Positions 22,249-34,479 of a stretch of 64,000 nucleotides of DNA are shown here, one piece after another (position 1 is the first letter of the stretch; every line of letters starts with the position of its first letter). The stretch spans positions 236,025,642-236,089,641 of the forward strand of contig JBOZIK010000001.1 in the NCBI GenBank assembly GCA_051453625.1, written 5' to 3'. The notes under the pieces were generated by a model. The model was not told the origin of the DNA. It saw nothing but the letters and a program-made list of their open reading frames with translations, and made no database searches. Position numbers and translations under genes: made by a program. The stretch comes from Welwitschia mirabilis (Eukaryota > Gnetophyta > Gnetopsida > Welwitschiales).

Positions 22249-22348
22249 NNNNNNNNNNNNNNNNNNNNNNNNNNNNNNNNNNNNNNNNNNNNNNNNNNNN
22301 NNNNNNNNNNNNNNNNNNNNNNNNNNNNNNNNNNNNNNNNNNNNNNNN
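22249..22348. other. Assembly gap (100 N) in family B 5' LTR
   Basis: Sequence before the gap (about 22040-22248) recurs in diverged form after it (about 22585-22770), but the copy after the gap is preceded by a minisatellite the first lacks. This duplication is more diverged than at other gaps. Confidence 0.8.
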
Positions 22349-22359
22349 CTTTCTTCTAT

Positions 22360-22600
22360 GGCTTCTATTATTCTCATTTCATTCTTGTATGATTTTTTGG
22401 TCTTCGAATCTTTTCTTGTATGATTTTTGGTTCATTGAATCCTTTCTTATATGGTTTTTAGTTCTCTAAATTCTTTCTTATATGGCTTATGGTTCTTTGA
22501 ATCTTTTCTTCTATGGTTTATGGTTTTTTAATTACTTTCTTGAATGGTTTATAGACTTTCATCTATTTCTTGCATTCTTACATGATTCATGAATTTTTCC
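22360..22600 (+). repeat. 31-bp minisatellite in the family B 5' LTR
   Basis: About seven units of roughly 31 bases with the form TTCTTRTATGGTTTWTGGTT followed by a CTTTGAATC-like end. The corresponding place in the 3' LTR (near 29420) and before the gap (near 22045) has a single unit. Confidence 0.82.
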
Positions 22601-23581
22601 TGCTATCTTATTTGCTCATGTAAGTCTTTTCTTACACATATAATATCTTGATTTTGAATTTAATTCTATGCCTTAAAATTTGCTAAGTGATCAAATTATG
22701 TAGCTTTAAGGGCTATGCCACCTGAGGGGGTTCCATTAGCCATAGAAGTGAATTATTAGAATAAATAGGATGATGTTTATAGCATGTCTAGTTATATAAG
22801 ATAGGATTTCTATGTAGCTTCATAGGGTTCTATCCCATTTAAAGGGTTTTTTATGGCCATAGGAATGAACTTTTAGATAAATAATCATTTTTTACACTCT
22901 TCTAACAGTGCATTCTTGAATTACTAAAACTTAAATAATGCATTCTTGGATTATAGAAACTTACATTCTTTGATTAATGGAACTTGGAATACTATGTCAT
23001 AATTACTTATAGGTCCCCAAAGTCCTATTCTTATATTGACATAATCAAACATTAGATCTATCTCATTTGTATTACCTCACATTTTGCCTTGCCTAAATTT
23101 TTTGATGCTTCATTTTCTTCCTTTTCACCCTTCTCTACTTAGCCCATACTATGGATTTTGATTATTTTACAATTCTCATACCATATTACTTATGCAGGTT
23201 TAGGTATGATCATGGATTTTGATCATTGAGAAGAAAATTCTTGATGCTATTCACTTGAGAAAACTTTATTATTTATTTTTGCTTTATGAAATTGTAGTTG
23301 TAACATGTAAAAGTGTACTATTATGGTAAATTTTCTACAAATGTTACATAAACATTATAACTCCCTTACTATCCTATGAAACTATTTTAAATTAACTTGT
23401 TTCTTCATCATTTTGTTATTATTCTTATTGCTACTTTATAATTACATTATACTATTAGATTGAGATTTTTTGTTTTAAACATGATAATTTTTTATTAGTG
23501 TATAGTCATGATGAGAAATGTTGAGGACATTACATTAAGTAACATTTGTAGTTTTAAATTAAAAATTTGAATGTTACCTTT

Positions 23582-23593
23582 TGGTATCAGAGC
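23582..23593 (+). promoter_or_regulatory. Intact tRNA-iMet primer binding site
   Basis: TGGTATCAGAGC is the exact plant LTR-retrotransposon primer site. It lies directly after the 5' LTR and fixes the element's plus orientation. Confidence 0.9.
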
Positions 23594-26500
23594 TAAAGTT
23601 GTGATTTTCACTGGGCATAATTATAATTAAGTAATTATAAGTTTAGACATCATAGCCTAAGTTGTAATTTTACTAGGCATAATTGTTTGCAAGGTACATC
23701 TTGAAAACAAATATGGTGAAAGTGTAGTAAACATAGATCTATATTAATATCTTGAAAAGCTAGTAAATATAGTTTAAAGTTAGAAATGATGTTTTTTTTA
23801 TAAAGCTCTAGCAATGAAAAATAGAATCTATGAGACAATAACCACTAGGCACCCTTTAAAAGCATGAAAGATAGAATAAAGGATACATGTTTTAGTCATG
23901 ATGTCATTTCCTTTTAACTTTAAGATCACAGAAAGGACCAAAATTATAAAATCTAAAAATAACATAAGGATAAAGACATTATAGAAGAACAAATTATAAA
24001 TATGCAAATTAGGGATAAAAATAAAAGAAAATGTTTTTTTTAGGTTGTAAAAAATAATTATTCTTGTAAATGAAGGCAAGAGCATCATAGGCCTTCAATT
24101 CAAAACTTCAAGTTCATTGACAAAAGTAAAACACCAGCCATAATAATAGTAGAGATGTGGTGATACAGAAAAGAGTGGATTAACAAACATATCAATAAAG
24201 GTGCTAATCTTTTAATGCCCATATGGAGCTTGTTAGAGGATCAGGCTATGTGCTCTTTTGTAATAATAAAGGGATAGAGAAGCAATTCAAATTGATATGA
24301 AGAAGTATAATCCCTGTGATGGAGTCAGAGAAGAGTAAGGGTGTGAACTTTATAGAGTAATGGAGGAAAAGTTTTAGGGTATGAAATATGTATTATAATA
24401 GAAACAACAATGGTGAAGAGACCATGAATGTTTATATGAGATAGATGACTATAAGTCTCTACTTTAAACTCCATATAAGCAATGTTTGAGAATATGATAT
24501 GAAAGGCTCAGAATGATGCTTATGCAATTATTTTAACTCTTCATAGGACAAGATTTTAGGAGGATGTTCAGTAAGGATTTGGAGGAGAAGGTTGTAAAAT
24601 AAATTGACTTTATATCATTGAAGGAAATCTTCTGATTCTTTATTAAGCACCCAAAATTATAAAATTTCACTTAGGATTCTACCTTCTTATTCCTATTTTT
24701 CATGTCAAATAGCAAAAATTTTTCATTTCTTACTCTATTTTTGTTTAAAGTACTTAAATAAAAGTTGGATCTTGATTAATTTTAGGATTTTATTATTTAT
24801 TACAAAAAAAATTAAAAACTATTCAAAAGAATAAGTTTAGCCTTTCAAACAAGGAGATTTTTTATCTACATACCTATGAAATTGAGCAAATAGACATGAC
24901 ATTTAAAGATAGCATACTCGTATAGGTGTCTTACAGTCTTATGCTTTTTTAGACTAAAGTTGAATACAATTATTTTCTTTTTATGTTTACAGTCCCATTA
25001 TAAAAATGTCTTATAGTTTACTAAAACATAGATGCACTGATATGACTATGAACAAAACTTGTAACATATTTGGGATGATACAGAGATTATTGTAAATATT
25101 AAGGATAGAACTCATGAAGTAGTTCTTATTGGAGTTTTTTAGATAATAAACCAAGCATGCTTCCTATTTTCATTGCCCTATGTATTTATTCATCTCTTAC
25201 TAGATCCTGAATGCTCTTTTTATGCCCACTCAAATTTACAAGGAAGACATGTTTTCTCTTCTTCAGTTATAAAATTTGTATTGTTTTAAAAGATTAAATG
25301 ATCTATTATGACTTAATAAGTAAAAATATTAAGACATTCCAAAGATACTTCACTACATGTAGTACTACATGGAGGCCTTTTCAAGACTTCTAAAAATTCC
25401 CATTCTACATTGCTAGAGATGCATATACTATTTCAAGAAGTGTATGTACATTACCATATATTTAAATGATTGTATAGGAATTTTCATGTTCAAGCAAGAG
25501 GATAAATCATGAAAGATGATAAAGCTTATTTGTACCTTTATCATGAATGAAGTATACTTTTTTAATGTGTCTTTTTAAATAGCCTTTGCAAAAGTGATCT
25601 TTTTTTATTCTGAAACTAGGCAAGCTGGTTAGCTAGCACTTCTTTACATAGAGCTTGGTGTTGCTCATTGTAAGCTTCTTTGTGTTCATCTACATTGGAC
25701 TTGTTTTCAAGTACAACACACATGGACTGAGGAGGATGAATGTCGAAGTGCATGATTGACTTCTAAAGTGTACTCACGATAGGATGCAATATATCAAGAA
25801 GTATGAGAAGTTAGGTTTATGGCTAAAGCATATTTAAATGTGGCCTCAGCTTTTTAAGATAAGAAGAAGATAGAGGTAACATGTAAGCACATTTATGATT
25901 CACTAATCTAAAATGTGAGGCTCAGCTATAAGTATTGAAGGTTATCTCTATGAAAAGGATGGTAATGATCCATGCACCGCCTGCTAGTAAGGACATTTAG
26001 AAATATGATAATTGGATGCTCTTTAATGTTGACATAGACATTTTGAGCTATGTGATTGGTTATATTCTACAAGTTTTGAAGATCAAGAATGATGATGATT
26101 ATGTGACATGCTAGATCAAGGAAATCCCCATGGTTAAGTGCATGGATGCATGTTAATGATGCGTTACGAAGGCATCAAAAAATGTGTAAATCATGATGGG
26201 TTAGAATGTTTGATAATAATGTAAGGTATGATGGATTATAATGTTTAGCAATTACCTTCATACAATCTCTTTTTTTAATCATGGTTTTTAAAATTCTTTT
26301 ACCTTGTAAAGGTTTTTAACATTTCCATTTATCATTCAACTTCTTTTCCATTGTAATCAAAATTACATGTTTACAAAGCACATGACATGAGAGTATTTGA
26401 TTGAACTTACATGATAATACAGATGTATTAATTTTCATCAAGATATGCAACTTTCTTGAGAAGGACTTCTCTATTGATGAGGTTTGGATTTCTCTAACAT

Positions 26501-27480
26501 AATATACCTAGAGGTATGAGTTTCTTATAGAAGGATATCTTGATGTTGAATGATTTTACAATTGAAATAAAGCTTTAAGAATTATGTTAATGGTGTAGTT
26601 ATATGAAATAAAACATTTGAAAACTTTTAAAGTATTATGTTATTACTCTATGATAAAGTACTTGCTAGTTGATAGCCTTAAGGAATCGACTAAGAGACAA
26701 GAGGCTTGAAAGCATGTCATACTTGAAACTAATTTGTTAAAAGTCCTTTTTGGTTTACTCCTTAACTTTATTACATTTTGTATTTCTTTCTGTTCCTAGA
26801 GCAATGTCGATATTTAAAGAGTAAAAGGGACCATTTTTCCTAGATGGAATTGCAATTTTTCATACTTATTCAAATCATGTAATTATTCTAGGATACTCTA
26901 CAGCTATACTTCTATTTTTTAATTATATTTAAAAATCATGTATTTTTGTCTCTTGGACATCTTTTTATATTATATTATTCATTTTATGTTTTCCATGAGC
27001 TTTGCCTATGTAATAAACTTATTGAGCTTAGAACTTCTACTAGTATTTACTAATAGCATAGTTATTTCCATGACTTCTTTTAGAGTTCTCTTAGTGAAAG
27101 TATTAGATTGGATGATTTGAATTTATTTTTCATAAGAAGAACTTTATAAAACAAAATGTTATTTACCATTGGCCTATAAATTATAATCCTTAGCTACATG
27201 AGAAGTCCTTAAACTAGCTAATCCTATTATTACATGGTTAAAGCTTGTAATATTATTAGATGGAATATGCATATAGGTATTCAAACTTCTGAGACTACAT
27301 TTTCTCACTCTTAATCATTGTTAATCTCTTGTATATATTTTCTTGGTCTATGTTTACATAAAATTAGTGTATCTTTAACCTTTTATTTACATTCTACATG
27401 TTAATACTTTGGTTGGTATTTACTTACTTATTAATAATAATAGTAGTTTCATTTATATATCTTCCATGTATTTTCTTTAG
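23594..27480 (+). other. Interior of family B element with no recognised domain
   Basis: I searched all frames by eye for protease, RT, RNase H and integrase motifs and saw none. Short ORFs here are hydrophobic or AT-driven and look accidental. This is either a non-autonomous element or one decayed beyond recognition. Confidence 0.5.
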
Positions 27481-28350
27481 CTAAATTTATAATTTTAAGC
27501 TTATTTTACAAATTTTTAACTTGTTAGACTTTAGAGTGCTATGCTATACATATTAATATTTGAGTGGAAATTCAACTAAATTATACAAGTATACGTAGTA
27601 GAGGCGCATTATAAGAAGTACATATTAAAGGATTATAGAGGGGAATAGAATTATAATTTATGAGCTTAGGCTTGAGGAATTTATAGACAACATCTTTAAA
27701 GATGATTGTCATGATTTAAAGTAAGAGACTATTGTGTTACAATATTTGATTTTAGAGCAATTTTATTTTGGTTTCCAAATCAAGGAGATCATTAAGATAG
27801 TTTGGCTTATGAAATTAAATGGTTTTCATCATTTATAAATATATACAACTATGTTCTTGAAGTTTTTCATAAAATCAATTATATGATCTTTTATCTAACC
27901 TCTCATGAAAGATATAATACTTCATAATGTTTTTCCTAATCAAGTAATTATTATAATCTTAGATATGTGGAAGGTTAAAAGTTCATCTATAATAAAGAAG
28001 TTTTTGTAAATTTTGAAGTTGATATATATATGTAGTACAACTTTTAAAGCTTATACCATGAAGTAAAAGTGAAGGATAGAGGAAGAACATAATTTTTAGA
28101 GGCTTGATCATTCTAGACTTAAGAGGTGATTAGTATTATAATTATCATGATGATTAATAACATTAAAGTTTTTTTGGACAAAATTTTACCTTATTCAACA
28201 ATTCATATGGCATTGAAGAAAGATACATTGAAAATTACAAAGTACAATGATTAGAAAACATAGAAGCAGAAGCTACTTGGGAACATAAAATAGATATATT
28301 ATATTGAAGAACTAATCTTTATTGTTTAAGTTTCAAGGATGAAACTTTTT
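27480..28350 (+). pseudogene. 3' interior of family B element, possible chromodomain tail
   Basis: Homologous to 38600-39470 upstream of the second family B LTR. Shared text includes CTTAGGCTTGARSAATTT and GTTTGGCTTATGAAATT-like segments. Near the end a plus frame reads EAEATWEHKI, similar to the ATWE block of chromodomains, and then FKDETF before the polypurine tract, like the C-terminus of chromovirus integrases. The rest is unreadable. Confidence 0.5.
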
Positions 28351-28364
28351 AAGGGATGGAGAAA
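28351..28364 (+). promoter_or_regulatory. Polypurine tract of family B element
   Basis: AAGGGATGGAGAAA directly precedes the 3' LTR start TGTCACATCC. The second copy has AAGGGATGAAGTAA at the same place (39468-39481). Confidence 0.75.
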
Positions 28365-28616
28365 TGTCACATCCAAATTTTCAAGGTCCAAATATTTAGC
28401 CTAATTAGTTATGTAAAAAAATAATAAATTAATAATAACTTTATTATTATAGAGTACATTAAGCAAATTTAATTATTATATTTATTTTCTTGTTACTATT
28501 ATTGAGACATAATATCATGCAAATTTGTTGTACTCCAATTATTAGTTTAAGAGCTTTTATTTTGAAGTATCCATGACATTATTTTTGTTGTAATTTCTTG
28601 GTAATATAATTATAAT

Positions 28617-28790
28617 CTTTAGTGGCTAAAGTAGTGGCTAGATTATTGGTTATAATAATGATTAAATTAGTGACTAAAATACTGGTCAGATTTGTGATTA
28701 CATTAGTGGATAAATTCATGGCTAGATCAGTGGCTAAATTAATAGGCTCAATTAGTGGCCAATTTAGTGGCTAAAGTAGTGGTTATATTA
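28617..28790 (+). repeat. Expanded TAGTGGCTAAA tandem array in the family B 3' LTR
   Basis: Roughly a dozen degenerate units with the core TAGTGGCTA, some with GATTACATTAGTGG variants. Confidence 0.78.
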
Positions 28791-29607
28791 TTTTATTTTC
28801 TTTTGTAAATTGTTTCAATTAACTATCATGATTAGTATTTTTTCTTATATAGCTTAATAATAGTCTCAAAATTATTATTTTTATTGGTTTCTCTTGTGTA
28901 ATAATTGTAATTAATACTTTAGCTTATTTTATTAAATTTATCATTTTAAAAAATACCAAAAAGCTATGAATTTGTAATTATTGTAATGAGTGAAGATGCT
29001 TAATATTTGTATTTATTTTATTCTTCTTTATTTCTAGTAAATGCTGAAGAATATTTTAAATTGTAACTACTACCATGGTTATTTAATATGTTATTATCAC
29101 TACTAAGTCTTAATTATTATTCATGGTAAGCATAATTACTATTTATTATTCCAAATGGCTAAGTGTCGAGTGGAGTAGGCAAGTGAAATTAAAACTATTT
29201 TATCAAGATAGTAGTGGATTATACAATTCTTGAAATTTAATAATTCTTTAGGGTTATTATAAATAGGATTCTTTTCTTAGAATTAATTCTTGAAAAACCC
29301 CTCTAGCCTTGAACTTCCTTATGGAGATCTATCTTAAAGTCTTGAAATATTAAGGAATAGCATTCTTAGAGCTTGGAAATCTCAAATTTGAAGTTTAGGT
29401 ATGATTTCAATTAAATTCTTACATATTTTTTATGGTTCATGGATTTTTCTTACTATCTTATATGATCTTATAAGTCTCTTATTACACATGTAATATCCTG
29501 ACTATGAATTAAATTTTATACTTGAAATAAACTTGGATAAATGGCTAAAGTATGCAGCTTTAAGTGCTAGACCACCTTAAGAGCTTCCATTAGCCATGAG
29601 AGTGAAC

Positions 29608-29617
29608 NNNNNNNNNN
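29608..29617. other. Assembly gap (10 N)
   Basis: By comparison with the 5' LTR the 10 N stand in for about eight bases, so little is missing. Confidence 0.9.
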
Positions 29618-30220
29618 CAAAGTAAATAGGATAATGTTTATGGCCCATTGTCTTGTTTAAGGAAGAACATCTATGTGGCTTTAGAGGCTTTTATACCATC
29701 CAAAGGGTTTCTATTAGCTATAGAATAAACCTCTAGACAAATGAGTATTTTTTACACTGTTCTAATAGTGCATTCTTGGATTAGAACCCGGAAAGTATAT
29801 TCTTGAATGAATATAACTTCTTAGATTATGGGAACTTGAATATTGCATTACTAGATTAATAGAACTTGGAATACTATGCTGTGATTACTTATGAATTTCC
29901 AAAGTATTATTCTTGTATTGACATACGCAAACATTATATCTATCTCATGTGTATGTATTATCTTGCATCTTATCTTGGCTATATCTTTTGAGGTTTGATT
30001 ACCTTGCTTTGCACACTTACTACTTGGGTTATATAGGAAATTGTAATTATTTCATGATTCTCATAACATATTACTTGTGTAGATTCAAGTGCAAGCATGG
30101 ATTCTAATCATTAAGAAGGAAATTCTTGATGTTATTTGCTTGAGATTTCTTTATATTATGGATTAAATGATATGAATAATCTTTAACCAAGTGTATCAAG
30201 GACCTTAGTACATCATTTAT

Positions 30221-30230
30221 CTATAAATAG
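30221..30230 (+). promoter_or_regulatory. TATA box of family C LTR copy C1
   Basis: CTATAAATAG, at the same position relative to the AGCTTG-rich leader as CTATATATAG in copy C3 (58999). Confidence 0.55.
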
Positions 30231-30548
30231 AACCTTATTCTTTATTCTCAAGCTAGTATTATTTAAGAAAGTTTATGCTACTAAAATTTCTTCTCAATCT
30301 TTCATCCTCTTGAGTGTGGTGTTGAATCTTAGAGCTTGGTGTTTGAAGCTTGTAGCTTGAAGCTTAAAATATTGAAGCTAAGATCTTGGAGTTTAATATT
30401 TCATTAATATTTTTCAATGATATTCAATATTATTTCCTCTAATTAGGTTCTTTTTTCATTATAATTTTAGCTCTGTGTCTTACATTAGGTGTATGCATGT
30501 GATTACAGTATCAATGTAGTATTTGTATTTTCCTTTCTATTAAAGAAT

Positions 30549-30679
30549 ACTAAGATAAGGGAGAAATTCAAGGGATCTCTTTACATGCTAGTTAATGGGG
30601 CTACCAATGGATATTTTGGCTACCTCCCATTAGCATAGACTAAGATGAGGGATATAGTTAAGGGACCTCTTAACATGCT
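30549..30679 (+). repeat. 90-bp spaced direct repeat in the C1 leader
   Basis: ACTAAGATAAGGGAGAAATT (30549) recurs as ACTAAGATGAGGGATATAGT (30639), each followed by CTCTTWACATGCT-like text. Confidence 0.6.
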
Positions 30680-30750
30680 TGACTTCTATGTCTCTAATAG
30701 ATGTTTTGACCAAGTGACTACGGAGTTTACTATAATTTTAGGTATTCATG

Positions 30751-30975
30751 NNNNNNNNNNNNNNNNNNNNNNNNNNNNNNNNNNNNNNNNNNNNNNNNNN
30801 NNNNNNNNNNNNNNNNNNNNNNNNNNNNNNNNNNNNNNNNNNNNNNNNNNNNNNNNNNNNNNNNNNNNNNNNNNNNNNNNNNNNNNNNNNNNNNNNNNNN
30901 NNNNNNNNNNNNNNNNNNNNNNNNNNNNNNNNNNNNNNNNNNNNNNNNNNNNNNNNNNNNNNNNNNNNNNNNNNN
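30751..30975. other. Assembly gap (225 N)
   Basis: The flanks are not duplicated. The size suggests an estimated gap in the family C leader. Confidence 0.9.
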
Positions 30976-33059
30976 TTCTTAGTTGTTTTAATTGATTTTT
31001 AGTTCTATAAATTAGTATAATTTCTCTTATTCTTAGTTTAGTTAAAGTTTACTTTTTTCCAAAAGTGAAGCATAACTTAAGAAAGTCATAACTTTTTCAA
31101 TACTAAGTAGAACTTCATGAAATTTTTGTGTAGGTATATAACCTGTTAAAAATTAAAAATTTTTAAAATAGTAATTTTTATAAAACTAAAATAATTTTTT
31201 AAAATTCATTTTATAAAAATAACTCAAAACCTACAAGCAGAAAATAGCAAGCAAAAATCTCAGTTCTTAGAATTAACAAAAGTTTCTAGTAAAGAAATGA
31301 ACAGTATAACCTATAAAAAATTCAATAATGTTTCCAAAACATATTTAATCATTTAAAACACCAAATAGATTAAAAGTTATGATCATTTTAGTAAAAGGTA
31401 TTAGTTTAGCAATTCTAAAATTTAGGTAGCTTTTATACTTTAAATTTTAAATCTATAAAACGTATCTATAAGAATTTAAACTTAATCAAATTAGTTTATA
31501 AAGATAGTATAATCCATCTAGTTTAATAAAAGTAATTTTAATTTATTTTTACATAATTATTTAAAAATTTTTAGTTTCAATGCTTTTTAAAAGCTAAGCA
31601 AATTTGTAAATAATTTTAATAATTATAAAATAATTATGTAATGCAAGTATCAAATTATTTTAATTACTATATATGATTTATAGTTAACTTAAATTTGCTT
31701 TTTTATTATTTTTATATATTATTTAGTAATATTTAGACTCTTATTCTTATATTTCAACCATAAACATTAGGATTGTCTACTTAATAATTTTAGAGATGTG
31801 AAGCTCAATCACTTAGTTTTATTAATTTTTTATATTAACTGTATATATATAATTTTATTTTGATATAGATACTTAGAATGTATAAAGAATATTTAAAATT
31901 TAACTTAATCATATAAATGGAGCATCTTCTTATAATAGAACTAGGATGTATTAATATGCCTTATTTAAAAAGAAGTACTATAATGTATAAAAATAAAGGG
32001 ATGTCTTCTTTCATTTATTTTCACTATTATCCTTTCAAATTATGTGATTTTTATTTTATGTAAAATAAAAATGATGCTCATATACTCAATTTTTCTTCTA
32101 TATGATTATTTTCATAAAATAAACTTAATGCTAATTAGAATTATTTTTACTATGTAAACCATCCACTAAATATCCACATAATTATAGTTTTACATTTCTA
32201 TAATGTATTCATTTAACTAAACCAAGATAACCTCAATAAGTATTTATCCCCATACTTGAATTTCATCACCAAGGTGGGTTGCATTATAGTTTTATTTATA
32301 AACCCTTATGAAAGTGGATTTGATCACCACTCTCCTACCTTGCCCATGCATTAGGAATACTCTAACTTAATTTTCTAAGTCCTTAGTATCAAAGAATTAT
32401 GTTGCACTGTTTTGAGATATTTCAAGGAAGCGAGGGTAATTTGTAAGCATGCATCCACCTTATGTATTGCTTATCACCTATATTGGAGGTATATTAAGGG
32501 GAATTTTAAGCCTATGGAGTTAAGCCCAATCATGTTTATATAGTATATAACCTAAAGTAGAACCAACTCATATCTTAAGAATGGCTAGATATTGAGTTGA
32601 AATGTCATTAATTGGATATGAAACCTTCTCTTATATTGGTTAGGCATTATCCTAAGATGATAAAACAAGTTAACATCCAACTAACTTTATATAAGATTTC
32701 TTTGTGTGGTGAAAACACAAAAAGTTAGAAATAAATATAGAACACAATTTTAACATCGTTATGCAAACCAAAAGGGTCTATAGTTAAGTAGTATTAATAA
32801 TATTTTAAAAATTACAATGTTTAAATAAGATCTAAATATAAATTAATCCTATGTCTCATTGTGCATGTTAGTTATTAATGGTTAAAGAAAAATGTGATTA
32901 ATTAGGGTAATTAAAGTTATGTCCATCTGAATCAATACTAAAATGCTTTGAATCTATTTAGTTTTCTAACTAATCCTTTAATTTTTAATAATTCTCATTC
33001 TTTTTTATCCCTCTAACATAATAGAAAATTAACTTTGAATTTTTATGATTACTTTGAAA

Positions 33060-33420
33060 TAACCTCATTTACTAAAAGCATTGGAAACCTTATTTCCCTT
33101 ACCTTTAGAGTATAAATTATATAGATCAAAATCACATAGAAATTTTATCTATCGTCTTTGCCTAGGGTTTAAGTTTTCTTGATTAAAAAACCTTACACCA
33201 TAGAAATAATGCTTCTACAATTTTAAAGTAAAAATTACTATAGCTAATTTAACATCATGAATAAGATAATTTATTTTATGAGTTCAAGTTGTCTTGATTC
33301 ATAAGCTATTATGCTTTTATGTTGTTCAATCACTACTCTAAGACCTTCTTTAGATTCATTAGTATAAACTGAAAATATTTTTAAATCATCTAATATTGTT
33401 AAGAATAAAGTACTAGTTAA
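33060..33420 (-). pseudogene. Ty3/gypsy chromovirus-like RNase H, decayed
   Basis: The minus strand reads FSVYTNESKEGLRVVIEQHK, then SIIAYESRQLEL (family YSDASKKGLGCVLMQ, VIAYASRQLK). Then come HDVKLAIVIFTLKL and HYFYGV in another frame, and NPRQRR with KGKGNKVSNAL (family LNMRQRRWLE, GKANVVADAL). The catalytic Asp of SDAS is Asn here. It is truncated on its 3' side near 32910, where family C sequence begins. Confidence 0.82.
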
Positions 33421-34190
33421 TAATTTTTTAAGATAATTAAATGAATGCTAACATTTTTTGTCCCCTGAAAATCTTTGTTTTTCTTTAAAAGGCTTATTAA
33501 TAAACAAGCTAGCTTAGAGAAGTTCAAAATGAATTGACGATAGTACTTAGCAAGATCAAGAAAGCTTCTAATCTTAATGATATTTGTAGGTGTTAGAGAT
33601 TCTATCATTAATCTAACTTTATCTTGATTTACTGATATGCCTTTTTGGATATTACATAACCTAAAAATTAAATGGATTTCTTTCGAAAAGAGTACTTTTT
33701 CCTATTATCATATTATTAGTGATTCTATAAAGTTTTTAATATTATTATTAAGTGTTTCTTATGCTCTTCATAATTCTTAGAATAAGTTAAGATATGTTCC
33801 ATAATTATATTAAAAAATTAATATTTAATTAAACGATGTAATTTATAATACTCATAAATATTACAAGGGCATTAGTTCAACTAAAAGGCATAACAATAAA
33901 CTCGTAATATCCATAGCAGGTTTTAAATGTTATTTTATAATATATTTTTATTTAATTTAAACTTAATGATATCTAGATTTTAGATTAACATTTGAAAATA
34001 CCTTAGCATCTTTAATCTAATCAAAAAGTTAATATATTCTTAATAGTGAATACTTATTCCTGATGATAACCTTATTTAGCTATTTATAATCAATGCATAA
34101 TCTTAGTGTTTCGTCTTTCTTCTTTTTAAATAGTACAAGTACTCCCTATGGTGATATAGCAAGATCAATGAAATCTTTTTGTAAGAGTTA
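33417..34190 (-). pseudogene. Ty3/gypsy chromovirus-like reverse transcriptase, catalytic Asp pair lost
   Basis: Minus-strand blocks in order: GVLVLFKKKKDETLRLCIDY, LNKVIIRNKYSL, KDAKVFSNVNLKSRYH, YGYYEFIVMPFS, IIMEHILTYSKNYEEHKKHL, LGYVISKKAYQ, and the open segment ESLTPTNIIKIRSFLDLAKY, then YRQFILNFSKLACLLISLLK. This is the del/Tekay-type RT (family [24 protein letters not shown], FIDDILVYSKSxEEHxxHL, RSFLGLAGYYRRFI). The FIDD motif has become IMEH, so both catalytic Asp are lost. Many stops are present. Confidence 0.87.
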
Positions 34191-34479
34191 TTCGATGTGA
34201 ATTTTTCATTCTTTCATTTTAATAGGATACATTAGATGTGATGTTATAGAAAAGGGTTTCTATGATCAATTCAATGAAGAACTTAACTTTCCAAAGTAAT
34301 GGCATTCCTGGTAATTCTATTGTAAATATATCAAAATACTTTTAAACAATTCATATACTATTTAATAAAGTTTCTAAGTATTTGAATCTAATTAGCTTTA
34401 GATATAACATATAAACTAGTGATTCCTCTTAATTTCTCTTTTTATATGCTTTGCATTAAATATATTCTCCATTTCTAAT

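Larger units (their letters stand above)
21072..23578 (+). repeat. 5' LTR of family B element
   Basis: Aligns to the 3' LTR from its first base (TCTTATATTCATGTTTTCAT versus TGTCACATCCAAATTTTCAA). It shares GCCTAATTAGTTA, GTACTCCAATTATTAGTTTA-like and TAGTGGCTA repeats, and the AAGGGCTATGCCAC block. It contains a gap and a 31-bp minisatellite that make it longer than the 3' copy. Confidence 0.8.
21072..30165 (+). mobile_element. Family B LTR retrotransposon with mostly non-coding interior (LARD-like or fully decayed)
   Basis: A 5' LTR (21072-23578) is followed by an intact tRNA-iMet primer site. There is an interior of about 4.8 kb, a polypurine tract and a 3' LTR from 28365, truncated near 30165. 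The interior has no readable gag or pol. Only its 3' end shows a possible chromodomain-tail motif (EATWEH) and a FKDET-like end. The LTR start TGTCACATCC and the tail resemble Ty3/gypsy chromoviruses. It abuts the truncated Athila-like protease, so it probably inserted there. A second partial copy lies at 38580-41315. Confidence 0.75.
28365..30165 (+). repeat. 3' LTR of family B element, truncated
   Basis: Matches the 5' LTR to about ATTCTTGATGTTATTTGCTT near 30140, then switches to family C LTR sequence, so the last part is missing. Confidence 0.8.
30170..32910 (+). repeat. Family C LTR/leader, copy C1
   Basis: Homologous over its length to 58959-61685 (C3, plus) and to 52320-49380 (C2, minus). 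The strongest block is 32240-32640 versus 61040-61440, for example TTTCATCACCAAGG and GAATGGCTAGATAT-like text. It starts near a TATA box (30221) and includes an AGCTTG-rich leader. The family owner is not proven. C3 is followed by an Athila-like integrase on the same strand. Confidence 0.75.

Noticed and set aside
22360-22600. Possible CRISPR-like array (regular 31-bp units)
   Set aside because: The units are contiguous with no unique spacers and lie inside a plant LTR.
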